Source: Lentzea indica
GTDB lineage: Bacteria > Actinomycetota > Actinomycetes > Mycobacteriales > Pseudonocardiaceae
Assembly: GCF_012184385.1 (NCBI RefSeq)
Contig: NZ_VSRL01000066.1
Span: forward strand, 1-38,249
DNA length: 38,249 nt
Reading direction: 5' to 3'
The notes under the pieces are model-generated. The model saw nothing but the letters and a program-made list of their open reading frames with translations. It was not told the origin of the DNA and made no database searches. The translations under genes were made by a program, and so were the position numbers. Below are positions 17,189 to 24,225 of this stretch, piece after piece; position 1 is the stretch's first letter, and every line of letters begins with the position of its first letter.

Positions 17189-18907
17189 TTACGGCAGTGC
17201 CGTGATGCGGTCGAGCGCCGGGGCCTTCGTACCGGGGTGCGCCACCAGGTACGCGGAGAACGCGTCCAGGTCGATGCCGCCGCCGGTGATGTTCGTGCCC
17301 TTGGTGAACTCGCTGAAGCCGTCACCACCGCCCTGCAGGAAGCTGTTGATCGTCACGCGGTAGCTCGCGGCCGGGTCGAGCGGGGCGCCGTTGAGCGTGA
17401 CGCCGGAGACCTTCGAACCGAACGGCGCGGACGCCGACCAGCTGTACTTCAGGCCCGCCGACGGCTGCAGCACGAACGTCCTGGTGGCGGTGAACTGCTG
17501 CTCCAGCACGTTCTTGACCTGCGTGCCGGTCAACGTGATCGTCTGCAGGATGTTGCCGAACGGCTGCACAGTGAACGCCTCGCCGTAGGTGACCACACCG
17601 TCGCCCTCGTTCGCGGGCGAGCTCGCAAAGGTCAGGTCGGCGCGCACGCCGCCAGGGTTCATCAGCGCGAGCACCGCGCCGTTGCCCTTGGTGGCCTCCA
17701 GTTGCCCGTCGGCGATCAGATTGCCCAGTGCGGACTCGCCGGTCTTGGGGTCCTGCGCCCTCAGGATGGGCTCGCCGATCGTGCCGACCGGCTTGTTCGC
17801 GATCGGGCCCGACTTCTGCTTGGCCAGGTCGACGATGGCCTGGACGGTCGGGTCCGGCGTGACCGTGCGGGTGACGATCTTGTTGTCGGCCTTGGTCTCG
17901 CCGCGGATGACGTCGCGCGTCCGCCGGTCGATCTTGAGGTCGACGACGCTGAGCTCACGCCCGAACGCCAGACCCTCGATGAACGGCCGCGGGTTGCCGG
18001 CCGGGTCCTTGACCACGCAGTTGTAGTGCTGGTGGCTGTGCCCGGAGAAGACCGCGTCGATCTTCGCGCTGACGTTCGTCGCGATGTAGCTGCCGGGGTT
18101 CTGCGGCGCCACGTTGCACGCGTTGGGCCCGCCACCGGGCGAGGTCACCTGGTCGCCCTGGTGCACGAGCAGGACAATCGACTTCACGCCGATGGCGTCG
18201 AGGAAGTTGGCGTACTTGTTGGCCGCCTTCACCTCGTCACCGAACTGGAGCTCCTTGATGCCGTTCGGGTCGACCAGGATCGGCACGTCCTTGAGCGGCA
18301 TGCCGATGAACCCGATCGGCATCCCGTCGCGGATCTCCACCCAGAACGGCGGCAGCGCGGGCAGCCCGGTCTTGGCCTTCGTGACGTTCGCACCGAGAAT
18401 CGGGAAGCTCGCACCGGGATACGTGTCACGGAACTGACAGCCGTCCGTCGGGTGGCAGCCACCGCGCTGCATGCGCAGAAGCTCCTTGTAGCCCTCGTCG
18501 AACTCGTGGTTGCCCGCGGCGGTCGCGTCCATGCCGACCTTGTTGAGCACCTCGATCGTCGGCTCGTCGTGGAACAACGCCGACACGATCGGCGACGCCC
18601 CGATCAGGTCACCCTGGCCGACGATGACGGAGTTCTTGACCTCGTTCTGGAGGTTCTTGATGTGCGTCGCGTTGTAGGCGGCACCACCAGCATCGACGGT
18701 CGTGCCGTCGGCCAGCACCACACGCCCCGACGACCCGGTCGGAGGCTCGATGTTGCCGTGCAGGTCGTTGATCCCGATCAGGCGCACGTCAACGGTGCCC
18801 CGACCGCGCAGAGACTGGACATCGGCCTGGGCAGGACCGGTAGCGCTGATGACAGTGGCCGCGGCGGCGGTGATCGCCAGAACGGATAGCCGTCTGAACG
18901 AACTCAT
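17189..18907 (-). CDS. Secreted bifunctional metallophosphatase / 5'-nucleotidase
   Basis: A 572-aa UshA/NadN-type enzyme that hydrolyses extracellular nucleotides for nucleoside and phosphate recovery. After a signal peptide (MSSFRRLSVLAITAAAATVISATGPAQA) the calcineurin-like domain shows metal-ligand motifs GINDLHGN (45-52), GQGDLIG (98-103), AGNHEFDEG (131-139) and, further on, SGHSHQHYNC. The C-terminal substrate domain is present, with NPGGVRADLTF and the FLQGGGDGFSEF motif. There is no wall anchor, so it is probably released or loosely held. It is transcribed divergently from the MarR gene, with a strong terminator right after the stop. Confidence 0.94.
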   Translation of the reverse strand: MSSFRRLSVLAITAAAATVISATGPAQADVQSLRGRGTVDVRLIGINDLHGNIEPPTGSSGRVVLADGTTVDAGGAAYNATHIKNLQNEVKNSVIVGQGDLIGASPIVSALFHDEPTIEVLNKVGMDATAAGNHEFDEGYKELLRMQRGGCHPTDGCQFRDTYPGASFPILGANVTKAKTGLPALPPFWVEIRDGMPIGFIGMPLKDVPILVDPNGIKELQFGDEVKAANKYANFLDAIGVKSIVLLVHQGDQVTSPGGGPNACNVAPQNPGSYIATNVSAKIDAVFSGHSHQHYNCVVKDPAGNPRPFIEGLAFGRELSVVDLKIDRRTRDVIRGETKADNKIVTRTVTPDPTVQAIVDLAKQKSGPIANKPVGTIGEPILRAQDPKTGESALGNLIADGQLEATKGNGAVLALMNPGGVRADLTFASSPANEGDGVVTYGEAFTVQPFGNILQTITLTGTQVKNVLEQQFTATRTFVLQPSAGLKYSWSASAPFGSKVSGVTLNGAPLDPAASYRVTINSFLQGGGDGFSEFTKGTNITGGGIDLDAFSAYLVAHPGTKAPALDRITALP

Positions 18908-18989
18908 GGGTTAGAGCCTTTCAAGGGCGTGGTTAACGCGCGTGTACGGCGCAGGAGTCTGCCTCCCGGACGCGACGTTTTCCAGAGGA

Positions 18990-19005
18990 ATGACTCGATC
19001 GTCAT
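18990..19005. promoter_or_regulatory. Inverted repeat ATGAC-N6-GTCAT, candidate MarR operator
   Basis: ATGAC and GTCAT arms separated by six bases lie just upstream of the -10 element of the marR-type gene, in the space between it and the divergent 5'-nucleotidase. MarR proteins usually repress divergent promoters through such 16-20 bp palindromes. Binding is inferred. Confidence 0.4.
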
Positions 19006-19013
19006 CGTCGGTC

Positions 19014-19019
19014 TAGCCT
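19014..19019 (+). promoter_or_regulatory. -10 hexamer TAGCCT for leaderless marR-type mRNA
   Basis: TAGCCT lies 8 nt before GTG 19028 and no ribosome-binding site precedes the codon. It is consistent with the leaderless pattern seen at other genes in this window. Confidence 0.45.
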
Positions 19020-19027
19020 TAGTTCCC

Positions 19028-19504
19028 GTGACACCTAGTGAGCAGGAGCCGCGCTGGCTCGACGAGGGCGAGATGCGCGCGTGGCGCACCTACGTGAACG
19101 GTTCCTCCATGCTCATGGACCGCTTGCACCGAGAGCTGCAGGACACCCACGGAGTGTCACTGGCGGACTACGAGATCCTCGTACGCCTCTCCGAACAGCC
19201 CAACCAGAGCATGCGCATGACCCAGCTGGCCGAGGACGTCGCCTCCTCGAAGTCCCGCGTTTCCCACCAGGTGGCCCGCATGGAAAAAGCGGGCCTGGTG
19301 CTCCGCCGCGAGTGCACGGAAGACGGCCGAGGCGTCCTCGCCGAGCTGACGCAGAAGGGCATGGCCCAACTGGTCGAGGCAGCCCCGACACACCTGCGCG
19401 GCGTCCGCGAGCACATCGTCGACCTGATCACTCCCGAGGAGGGCGAGGTGCTGGCCAAGGTGTTCGACCGGGTCATGACACACCTGCGGGAGTCGAACGG
19501 CTAG
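19028..19504 (+). CDS. MarR family transcriptional regulator
   Basis: A 158-aa winged-helix repressor. It starts VTPSEQEPRWLDEGEMRAWRTYVNGSSMLMDRLHREL; the recognition part MTQLAEDVASSKSRVSHQVARMEKAGLVLRR covers about 64-94, and the wing ECTEDGRGVLAELTQKG about 95-111, both very characteristic. The frame opens earlier at 18929, but the conserved protein begins at GTG 19028, preceded by a -10 element. It probably regulates itself and perhaps the divergent 5'-nucleotidase. The ligand is unknown. Confidence 0.9.
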   Translation: MTPSEQEPRWLDEGEMRAWRTYVNGSSMLMDRLHRELQDTHGVSLADYEILVRLSEQPNQSMRMTQLAEDVASSKSRVSHQVARMEKAGLVLRRECTEDGRGVLAELTQKGMAQLVEAAPTHLRGVREHIVDLITPEEGEVLAKVFDRVMTHLRESNG

Positions 19505-19532
19505 GCTTCTCGGCTGACGCCGTTGGCGTCGG

Positions 19533-19617
19533 GGAAGCGTGGCAGAGCGGCCGAATGCACCCGCCTTGAAAGCGGGAGACGGGCAACCGTCCGGGGGTTC
19601 AAATCCCTCCGCTTCCG
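19533..19617 (+). tRNA. tRNA-Ser (anticodon TGA)
   Basis: Type II tRNA with acceptor arms GGAAGCG (19533-19539) and CGCTTCC (19610-19616) plus discriminator G, a D-arm in GGCAGAGCGGCC, and the anticodon stem CCCGC/GCGGG enclosing loop CTTGAAA with anticodon TGA at 19567-19569. It also has a long variable arm and the T-arm GGGGGTTCAAATCCC. No CCA is encoded. A small GACGCC-GTT-GGCGTC hairpin lies just before it. Its 3' part from the anticodon loop onward is the left attachment site of the island. Confidence 0.95.
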
Positions 19618-19618
19618 C
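19565..19618 (+). repeat. attL: 54-bp direct repeat at the 3' end of tRNA-Ser
   Basis: These 54 bases, from the anticodon loop to one base past the discriminator, recur without mismatch at 25443-25496. Such duplications arise when an integrase recombines attP with a tRNA attB site. The left copy belongs to the intact tRNA; the right copy has no 5' half. Confidence 0.92.
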
Positions 19619-19693
19619 TCAGTGCCTCCAACCTGCCAAAACGCAGGGCAGAGCACTTCGTGCAGTGCACGGCTGGGCGCGCACAGCGCGTCC

Positions 19694-19707
19694 AGTGCAC
19701 ACGCTTT
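19694..19707 (+). repeat. Left copy of the 14-bp motif AGTGCACACGCTTT
   Basis: An exact match to 25355-25368 in the same orientation, 75 bp inside the left att core; the right copy is 74 bp inside the right core. Rejoining the ends would place the two copies symmetrically around attP, as expected for arm-type sites of a tyrosine recombinase. The remainder of 19619-19762 holds no gene. Confidence 0.55.
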
Positions 19708-19762
19708 CGTCGTTTCCAGCGAAGAGCTGCCCACGCTAGCGCGTGGGCACAGATCGGGCGAC

Positions 19763-19945
19763 CTATGCGGATGACCGCGACGACCTCAAAAATGCGGCCC
19801 ACGCATCTGACCCGAACTCAAGCAGGTTGAGCGCCGAGCCCTTGGAGTCGCGCACGCGGACACCCTTCGGGGCGGGCGCGACCTCGACGCACTGCTCTGG
19901 GTTGCCGACGCTGTAACTCGACTTGCGGAACTGCAGCTGTTCCAC
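19763..19945 (-). CDS. DUF397 domain protein
   Basis: A 60-aa protein, VEQLQFRKSSYSVGNPEQCVEVAP, then KGVRVRDSKGSALNLLEFGSDAWAAFLRS. This is the full DUF397 signature (RKSSYS, CVEVA, VRDSK, F-x-x-x-A-W-x-x-F). Such proteins are almost always encoded beside XRE/DUF5753 regulators in actinomycetes and are proposed to be small partners or antagonists of them (family knowledge). The start is GTG 19945, just 2 nt after the regulator's stop codon, so the two are co-expressed. Confidence 0.9.
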   Translation of the reverse strand: MEQLQFRKSSYSVGNPEQCVEVAPAPKGVRVRDSKGSALNLLEFGSDAWAAFLRSSRSSA

Positions 19946-19947
19946 GG

Positions 19948-20823
19948 CTACTTCCCCTCCTGCGGCGGAATGTCGTCCGTGTGTGCGGCGGCTGCTGATG
20001 CCGCCTCCGCGCACCGAACGAGGATCTTGCGTGCCTTGTCTCCCTCTGCCGCGACGGTCCACAGCTGGTCCATCAGGCGGTTGTAGGTCTCAAGGTCGGC
20101 AGGTGACTCCGTGTTGATCTCGGTGTCGACGGTCTCGATCAGTACTCGATCACCGACGATCCAGAAGCCGTTCGGTGGCACCGTTGGAAGTCTCGTCCCC
20201 AAGGGAATGATGCCGAATCGCACGCGAAGACCGAGGAGCGTGAGCAACCGGTCGATCTGCGCGACCATCACCTCGGGTGGGCACACGTAGTACATCAGCG
20301 CCGACTCGCACATGAGCAGTTCAATGCTCTTTGCACTGTCGTAGAGCGCCCGCTGCCGCTCGATACGGATGCTCACGGCCTCGTCGGTGTCCATCGGCGT
20401 CTGCTGGAACTGTGCAGCGCTGATGAAGATGTGGCGGGCGTACTCGGCGATCTGCACCAGCCCTGGCACGACGATCAGCTCGAACACGCGGATGGTCGAG
20501 ACGCTGCTTTCGATCTGCTTGCTGTAGGCCTGTCTGTCGGCGTGGCCCTTGTGGAGTTGGTGCTTCCACGAAGCGCGGTCGATCTCGATCTCGCGGAGCC
20601 ACTCGCGCATCCGCTCGACCTCTGGCTCCGACGCCTCGACCGCGGTCATCCAGTCGAGGACGTCGGAGTCAGTCGGGTCCTGCCGGGTGTTCTCGATCTT
20701 GGAGACCTTCGACGCATGCCATCCGCACCGCTCGGCGAGCTGCTTGCCGTTGAGTCCGGCCTTCTTGCGGACACGGATCAGCTCATTGGCGAACGCGATC
20801 CGGCGATCGTCTGGCGTGCTCAC
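19948..20823 (-). CDS. XRE-family helix-turn-helix regulator with DUF5753 domain
   Basis: A 291-aa protein with a Cro/CI-type HTH at about 24-50 (LNGKQLAERCGWHASKVSKIENTRQDP), followed by the actinobacterial DUF5753 domain containing YSKQIESSVSTIRVFELIVVPGLVQIAEYAR. This domain is common in developmental and BldB/WhiJ-like regulators. It starts at GTG 20823, preceded by GAGGAG; the open frame to 20886 is not conserved. It sits between the DUF6879 and DUF397 genes in one leftward operon and probably binds the divergent intergenic region at 21745-22062. Confidence 0.92.
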   Translation of the reverse strand: MSTPDDRRIAFANELIRVRKKAGLNGKQLAERCGWHASKVSKIENTRQDPTDSDVLDWMTAVEASEPEVERMREWLREIEIDRASWKHQLHKGHADRQAYSKQIESSVSTIRVFELIVVPGLVQIAEYARHIFISAAQFQQTPMDTDEAVSIRIERQRALYDSAKSIELLMCESALMYYVCPPEVMVAQIDRLLTLLGLRVRFGIIPLGTRLPTVPPNGFWIVGDRVLIETVDTEINTESPADLETYNRLMDQLWTVAAEGDKARKILVRCAEAASAAAAHTDDIPPQEGK

Positions 20824-20839
20824 GGTCTCCTCGTTGTGG

Positions 20840-21364
20840 CTAGGTCTTGGCGAAATCGTCGAAAGGCACCGCGGTCGTCCAAGCAATATTGCGCCAGGAG
20901 TTGTACCGCGCCACCGTAGCGGGTTCCGTAACGATCTCCGCTCCTGTCAGGCCGTCAAGACCGAACTGGAGTACGGCGACCTGGACCTCATCGAAGATCC
21001 AGAAGTCGTGCTCTGGTAGCCCAAGTTCTCGTGCCAGGTGATCCGGCAGGAGCCGGATGTCCTCGCCTGCCTCGACGTTGGCCGGGGTGACTTCCATCTG
21101 CCACCGCAGGTACTCGGTCAACGGATCAGTGAGCTTTCGAACGCGCTGAAACACCCTGCCGGCCTGGGTGGCTGCCCGGACGTCGTCAAGCCAAGGACGC
21201 AACCAGTCGAGGTCTTCAAGGACTGGTATGCCATCGTGCCACCTCTGCCACGGCTCAACCTCGTCCGCTTGGCGATACGTTTCCTGGGCCTCCCATCGCC
21301 AGGCCGAGCGCTGAAAGCTGCGGAAGAGGTCGCCGAACGCTGCCGGGCCGATCAGGTCTGCCAT
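20840..21364 (-). CDS. DUF6879 family protein
   Basis: A 174-aa protein, MADLIGPAAFGDLFRSFQRSAWRWEAQETYRQADEVEPWQRW, later VFQRVRKLTDPLTEYLRWQMEVTPANVEAGEDIRLL and FWIFDEVQVAVLQFG. The F-x-x-S-A-x-R-x-E-x-x-x-x-Y opening and the RVRV-x-x-P-x-x-x-Y-x-x-W core are typical of DUF6879, a family regularly linked to XRE/DUF5753 regulators in actinomycetes. Function is unknown. The ATG overlaps the upstream stop (TGATG), so translation is coupled. Confidence 0.85.
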   Translation of the reverse strand: MADLIGPAAFGDLFRSFQRSAWRWEAQETYRQADEVEPWQRWHDGIPVLEDLDWLRPWLDDVRAATQAGRVFQRVRKLTDPLTEYLRWQMEVTPANVEAGEDIRLLPDHLARELGLPEHDFWIFDEVQVAVLQFGLDGLTGAEIVTEPATVARYNSWRNIAWTTAVPFDDFAKT

Positions 21365-21744
21365 CAGACTCCCATCGGCGCGAGGTCCAGTGAACCGACC
21401 GTGATCTCGACAAGCGTCTCGGTGTCCGGCAGGCCCCGCTCGCGAGCAGTCGCAAGGGCATCGGCGTCGGTGACCTTGTCGCCTTGCATGACGTAGGTGC
21501 CTCGGCCGGTTTCGTACAGGTGCGGGTACGAGGCGTTGTTGATCGTGGTCGGAGCAAAGTCGAGCAACTCGACCGGGATCTCGACGAGCGTCTCGGTGTC
21601 GAGCATGTTCCGGTTGCTGGCTGCGGCGAGGGCGCCGGGGTCGCTCACCTTGTAGCCCTGCACGACGTAGGTACCTCGATCGGTCTCATACAGGTTCGGG
21701 CACGAGCCGCTGTTGCTCGTGGTGCCGAGGAACTTCAGTTGCAC
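21364..21744 (-). CDS. Small protein built of two tandem copies of a ~50-residue motif
   Basis: A 126-aa protein consisting of two homologous halves. CPNLYETDRGTYVVQGYKV (from residue 15) aligns with YPHLYETGRGTYVMQGDKV (from 73), and LDTETLVEIPVELLDFAP aligns with LPDTETLVEITVGSLDLAP. Single-copy relatives of this motif occur beside DUF6879 genes in other actinomycetes (from memory), so the gene looks internally duplicated. GTG 21744 has GGGAG 6 nt upstream and is preferred over ATG 21750. It is the first gene of the leftward operon. Function is unknown. Confidence 0.75.
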   Translation of the reverse strand: MQLKFLGTTSNSGSCPNLYETDRGTYVVQGYKVSDPGALAAASNRNMLDTETLVEIPVELLDFAPTTINNASYPHLYETGRGTYVMQGDKVTDADALATARERGLPDTETLVEITVGSLDLAPMGV

Positions 21745-22062
21745 GATCATCTCCCAAGATTGCGCACGTATCAGCATGGTGTTGCGCAATCGTGCCGGTA
21801 GTCAACGGCACGCCGGGTGACCTGCGCGTTCAACTCTCGCTCTCTGTAGTCATTGAGTCAGCCAACCGGAGTAAGTGTGCGCAAGATTGCTCAGATTGCT
21901 TGCGTTGCTCGGATCGGTTCGAGATGGTGGGTGGGCGGAACTGGCGCGGACTCCCCGACTTACGCGCCAGTTCCGTGCTCCACCGGTCGAGGTCGAACCC
22001 GAAGACGGCGCATCTGACCGCGGCCATCGGCAACACGGATCAAGAACAGGAGGTGACGACCC
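21745..22062. promoter_or_regulatory. Divergent regulatory region with three TGCGCA sites
   Basis: A 318-bp gap between the divergent operons. GATTGCGCA at 21758-21766 and TGCGCAATC at 21783-21791 are perfect inverted arms 25 bp apart centre to centre, next to the leftward start. A third TGCGCA at 21878-21883 is followed by two AGATTGCT/GATTGCT direct repeats. CAAGATTGC occurs at both places. These are candidate operators for the island's XRE regulator. No gene is seen in the gap. Confidence 0.45.
21937..21974 (+). promoter_or_regulatory. Leader hairpin of the radical SAM operon
   Basis: Perfect 12-bp arms (21937-21948 with 21963-21974) around a 14-nt loop lie 88 bp before the first gene of the rightward operon. 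There is no T-run, so it is not a plain terminator. It may be an attenuator, a processing site or an mRNA-stabilising element. Confidence 0.4.
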
Positions 22063-22194
22063 ATGAGCGTCACGATTGGCGAGGTCGTTGTCGCGGTCCT
22101 GGCAAGCCTGATGTTCGTTGCGCGCTTGGTGTTTGCGCTTGACCAGGCAAAGCGTGACAAGCGTGCTGCGGCACTGCGCCGAGGACGGCTGTGA
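22063..22194 (+). CDS. 43-aa membrane peptide
   Basis: MSVTIGEVVVAVLASLMFVARLVFALDQAKRDKRAAALRRGRL: one hydrophobic segment (about 8-26) followed by a strongly basic cytoplasmic-type tail. AGGAGG lies 9 nt before the ATG, making it the first gene of the rightward operon. Its stop overlaps the next start (GTGA). It could be a small membrane accessory of the peptide pathway or an element-borne helper; nothing in the sequence decides. Confidence 0.65.
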   Translation: MSVTIGEVVVAVLASLMFVARLVFALDQAKRDKRAAALRRGRL

Positions 22195-22505
22195 CGATGC
22201 ACCCAGATGTGCAACGCATGACGCGCGCTGGCTTCGACGTGTTGCCCATGCTCGACCACCACGGCCGCTATGACGGGCTGCTGTTCTGGCGGTGGCCCAA
22301 TGGGCGGCCGTACCTCGACGTTGCGGTCGTCTTCAGCGAAGGCCTGGCGGTTGCATCTCGGCTGCCGCCTGGCCCGGACTGGTCCGCGCCGTTCAGCCTC
22401 GTTGGAAGCCCTCTGGTTAGCCCGACGACGTTCGCCTCGCTAGCCATCGAGTTGGAGCGCCGCACCATCGCTAATGACGGGCCTGCTTCCCGCCCAAGAA
22501 CTTGA
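22191..22505 (+). CDS. Unknown 104-aa protein
   Basis: MTMHPDVQRMTRAGFDVLPMLDHHGRYDGLLFWRWPNGRPYLDVAVVFSEGLAVASRLP, then GSPLVSPTTFASLAIELERR. It is soluble, with no known motif recognised. The GTG at 22191 overlaps the previous stop by four bases (an ATG at 22197 is the alternative), which implies coupled translation. Its place in the rightward operon suggests a role with the radical SAM enzyme or in the element's biology. Confidence 0.6.
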   Translation: MTMHPDVQRMTRAGFDVLPMLDHHGRYDGLLFWRWPNGRPYLDVAVVFSEGLAVASRLPPGPDWSAPFSLVGSPLVSPTTFASLAIELERRTIANDGPASRPRT

Positions 22506-22581
22506 GCCGTGCTGGCTGCCCTTGGCGCCGCCGGTTCACCCGATGCACCAACTCGACCCTGCGCAGAACGGAGTTGCGACG

Positions 22582-22863
22582 ATGGCTGTCAACGCACTGA
22601 TCTTCACCGGCTCGTTCGTCTTGTTCATGCTGCTGTTGGCGGGAATCTGCCTGCACTGGTTCTTCGTCACGATGCACGGTCAGCACGCAGACGCTGACGA
22701 GGGCGCCCTTACGGTCGCCATGTTGGAAAGCCAGCTCGACGACGAGGTGCGAGAACTTGTCGAGTCGCCCGTGTTGTTCGCACCACGACATGGGTTGTTG
22801 TTCGAGCCATCTCAGCAGATAGAGCAGCCGGTATGGACACCGCCCGAGCTCGTTGCGGCGTAG
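22582..22863 (+). CDS. Small single-pass membrane protein, 93 aa
   Basis: MAVNALIFTGSFVLFMLLLAGICLHWFFVTMHG: one membrane helix near the N-terminus, followed by an acidic soluble part (DADEGALTVAMLESQLDDEVRELVESPVLFAPRHG). The frame is open back to ATG 22474, overlapping the previous gene, but those residues look non-conserved. ATG 22582 puts the helix at the N-terminus, although its ribosome site is weak. Its stop is 3 nt before the next gene. Function is unknown. Confidence 0.55.
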   Translation: MAVNALIFTGSFVLFMLLLAGICLHWFFVTMHGQHADADEGALTVAMLESQLDDEVRELVESPVLFAPRHGLLFEPSQQIEQPVWTPPELVAA

Positions 22864-22866
22864 GAC

Positions 22867-23070
22867 ATGGCTACCCCGGTTAGCGACATCGACCGCTGGC
22901 ACAACGCGTCGATCAAGGAAGGGGACTCTCACCGGGCAAAGTCGATTGCCGATGGAGTGGTCACGCCGAAGTGCGACCGAGAGCCGTTCGTGCCGATCAG
23001 CTCACCGGCGAAGCCGACCGATCCGGAGCACGCATGTCCTGCCTGCCTCGCCAAAGAGCGCGGCCGTTGA
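22867..23070 (+). CDS. 67-aa protein with a CPAC motif
   Basis: MATPVSDIDRWHNASIKEGDSHRAKSIADGVVTPKCDREPFVPI, then HACPACLAKERGR at the end. A Cys-Pro-Ala-Cys pair plus a Cys and a His upstream could bind a metal or act in redox chemistry. It lies 3 nt after the previous stop and 36 bp before the radical SAM gene. I consider it an accessory protein of the operon; the alternative that it is a second peptide substrate is less likely given its charged sequence. Confidence 0.55.
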   Translation: MATPVSDIDRWHNASIKEGDSHRAKSIADGVVTPKCDREPFVPISSPAKPTDPEHACPACLAKERGR

Positions 23071-23106
23071 TCTGAACTCCGGAATGTCCACCCACGGGAG
23101 AGGCTG

Positions 23107-24219
23107 ATGCACGCGCTCATCGCAAGTCCGTTCCTGACTGACTACCTGGTGTTGAAGCCGGACGATCAGCGGGCGGTGAAGATTGGTTCTGCCAGGTTCG
23201 AGGAGTTGCTCGCAGCGTCCGCACGCACGGACAGCGCGTGTCCACAGTGGCTTGTCGATGCAGCGCATCAGCGTTGGGGCATCGACATCACGGGCAGGTC
23301 GCTAGCCGATGCGGTGAAGGTCCGAGAGCCGTCGCCGCACGGGTACGGCCGTGCTTCGTACGAGCTGAACCTCGGATGCAACTACGACTGTCCGCATTGC
23401 TACCTCGGGGTGAAGGAGTTCGAGGGGCTCGAATGGAGTGACCGCGAGCGGTTGCTGCACACAATCCGCGACGCCGGCGTGCTGTGGGTGCAACTCACTG
23501 GCGGTGAGCCAACTATCGACAAGTTGTTCCCGCAGGTCTACACGGTCGCATGGGACCTGGGAATGATGGTCACCATCTCGACGAACGGGTCGCGCTTGCA
23601 CGCTGGGCCGATTCTCGACCTGCTGACAGCACGGCGTCCGTACCGAATCACGGTCAGCGTCTACGGAGCCAGTGCCGAGGTCTACGACGCGGTGACAGCG
23701 CGGCGCGGGTCACATAAGGCGTTCACGACGGGCATCACGGCGGCACACGAGCACGGGCTGCCGTTGCACTTCAACCTCGTCATCACAGAGCGGAACGAGC
23801 ACGAACTCGCCGAGATGAAGGCGTTCGCCGAGGATCTCGGCGTCAGCTACAACGTGTACTCGAACATCTCGCCCACGATCTATGGCGGCGCGGAAACGCT
23901 GCCGTCGCAGTCACCCGAGTTTCTGCGCGCCCGCAGACCGTTCACCGGGTGCGGCGCAGGACACACCCACTTCCACGTTGACCCGCACGGCAAGGCGAGC
24001 ATTTGCAAGGTCGGTCGTGACGCGCAGTTCTCGCTCGTCGACCACGGCCTCGACGCCCTGCGGCAACTCGCCGGAGTTGCTGACTCGCTCATGGGACGTA
24101 CCGGCGGCTGTTCCGGGTGCGCGCTGTCGGGCACCTGCTGGACCTGTCGCCCTCTGGCGAAGCTGTACCAGGCGGCGAAGGCACCCCTTGAGCGCTACTG
24201 CCAACACGGGGGGAGGTGA
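23107..24219 (+). CDS. Radical SAM/SPASM peptide-modifying enzyme
   Basis: A 370-aa enzyme. An N-terminal region of about 84 residues (SPFLTDYLVLKPDDQRAVKIGSARFEELL) precedes the radical SAM core. The [4Fe-4S]-SAM motif CNYDCPHC has Cys at 91, 95 and 98, and the SAM-binding GGEP is at 132-135. The C-terminal SPASM-type region has Cys at 282, 300, 335, 338, 344, 347 and 365 (GGCSGCALSGTCWTC), able to hold auxiliary clusters. Such enzymes install thioether or C-C crosslinks in ribosomal peptides. GGGAGAGG lies upstream of the ATG. A Cys-containing 58-aa peptide gene follows 6 nt later, its ribosome site overlapping this gene's end. Confidence 0.9.
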   Translation: MHALIASPFLTDYLVLKPDDQRAVKIGSARFEELLAASARTDSACPQWLVDAAHQRWGIDITGRSLADAVKVREPSPHGYGRASYELNLGCNYDCPHCYLGVKEFEGLEWSDRERLLHTIRDAGVLWVQLTGGEPTIDKLFPQVYTVAWDLGMMVTISTNGSRLHAGPILDLLTARRPYRITVSVYGASAEVYDAVTARRGSHKAFTTGITAAHEHGLPLHFNLVITERNEHELAEMKAFAEDLGVSYNVYSNISPTIYGGAETLPSQSPEFLRARRPFTGCGAGHTHFHVDPHGKASICKVGRDAQFSLVDHGLDALRQLAGVADSLMGRTGGCSGCALSGTCWTCRPLAKLYQAAKAPLERYCQHGGR

Positions 24220-24225
24220 TTACAC

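Noticed and set aside
17159..18889. Long plus-strand frame opposite the 5'-nucleotidase
   Set aside because: Arg/Val/Asp-rich shadow frame typical of GC-rich antisense; the nucleotidase on the minus strand has full family motifs.
22867..23070. 67-aa CPAC protein as the RiPP precursor
   Set aside because: It lies before the enzyme, is evenly charged and lacks a leader/core pattern; the 58-aa gene with strong ribosome site and terminal Cys motif is the better candidate.
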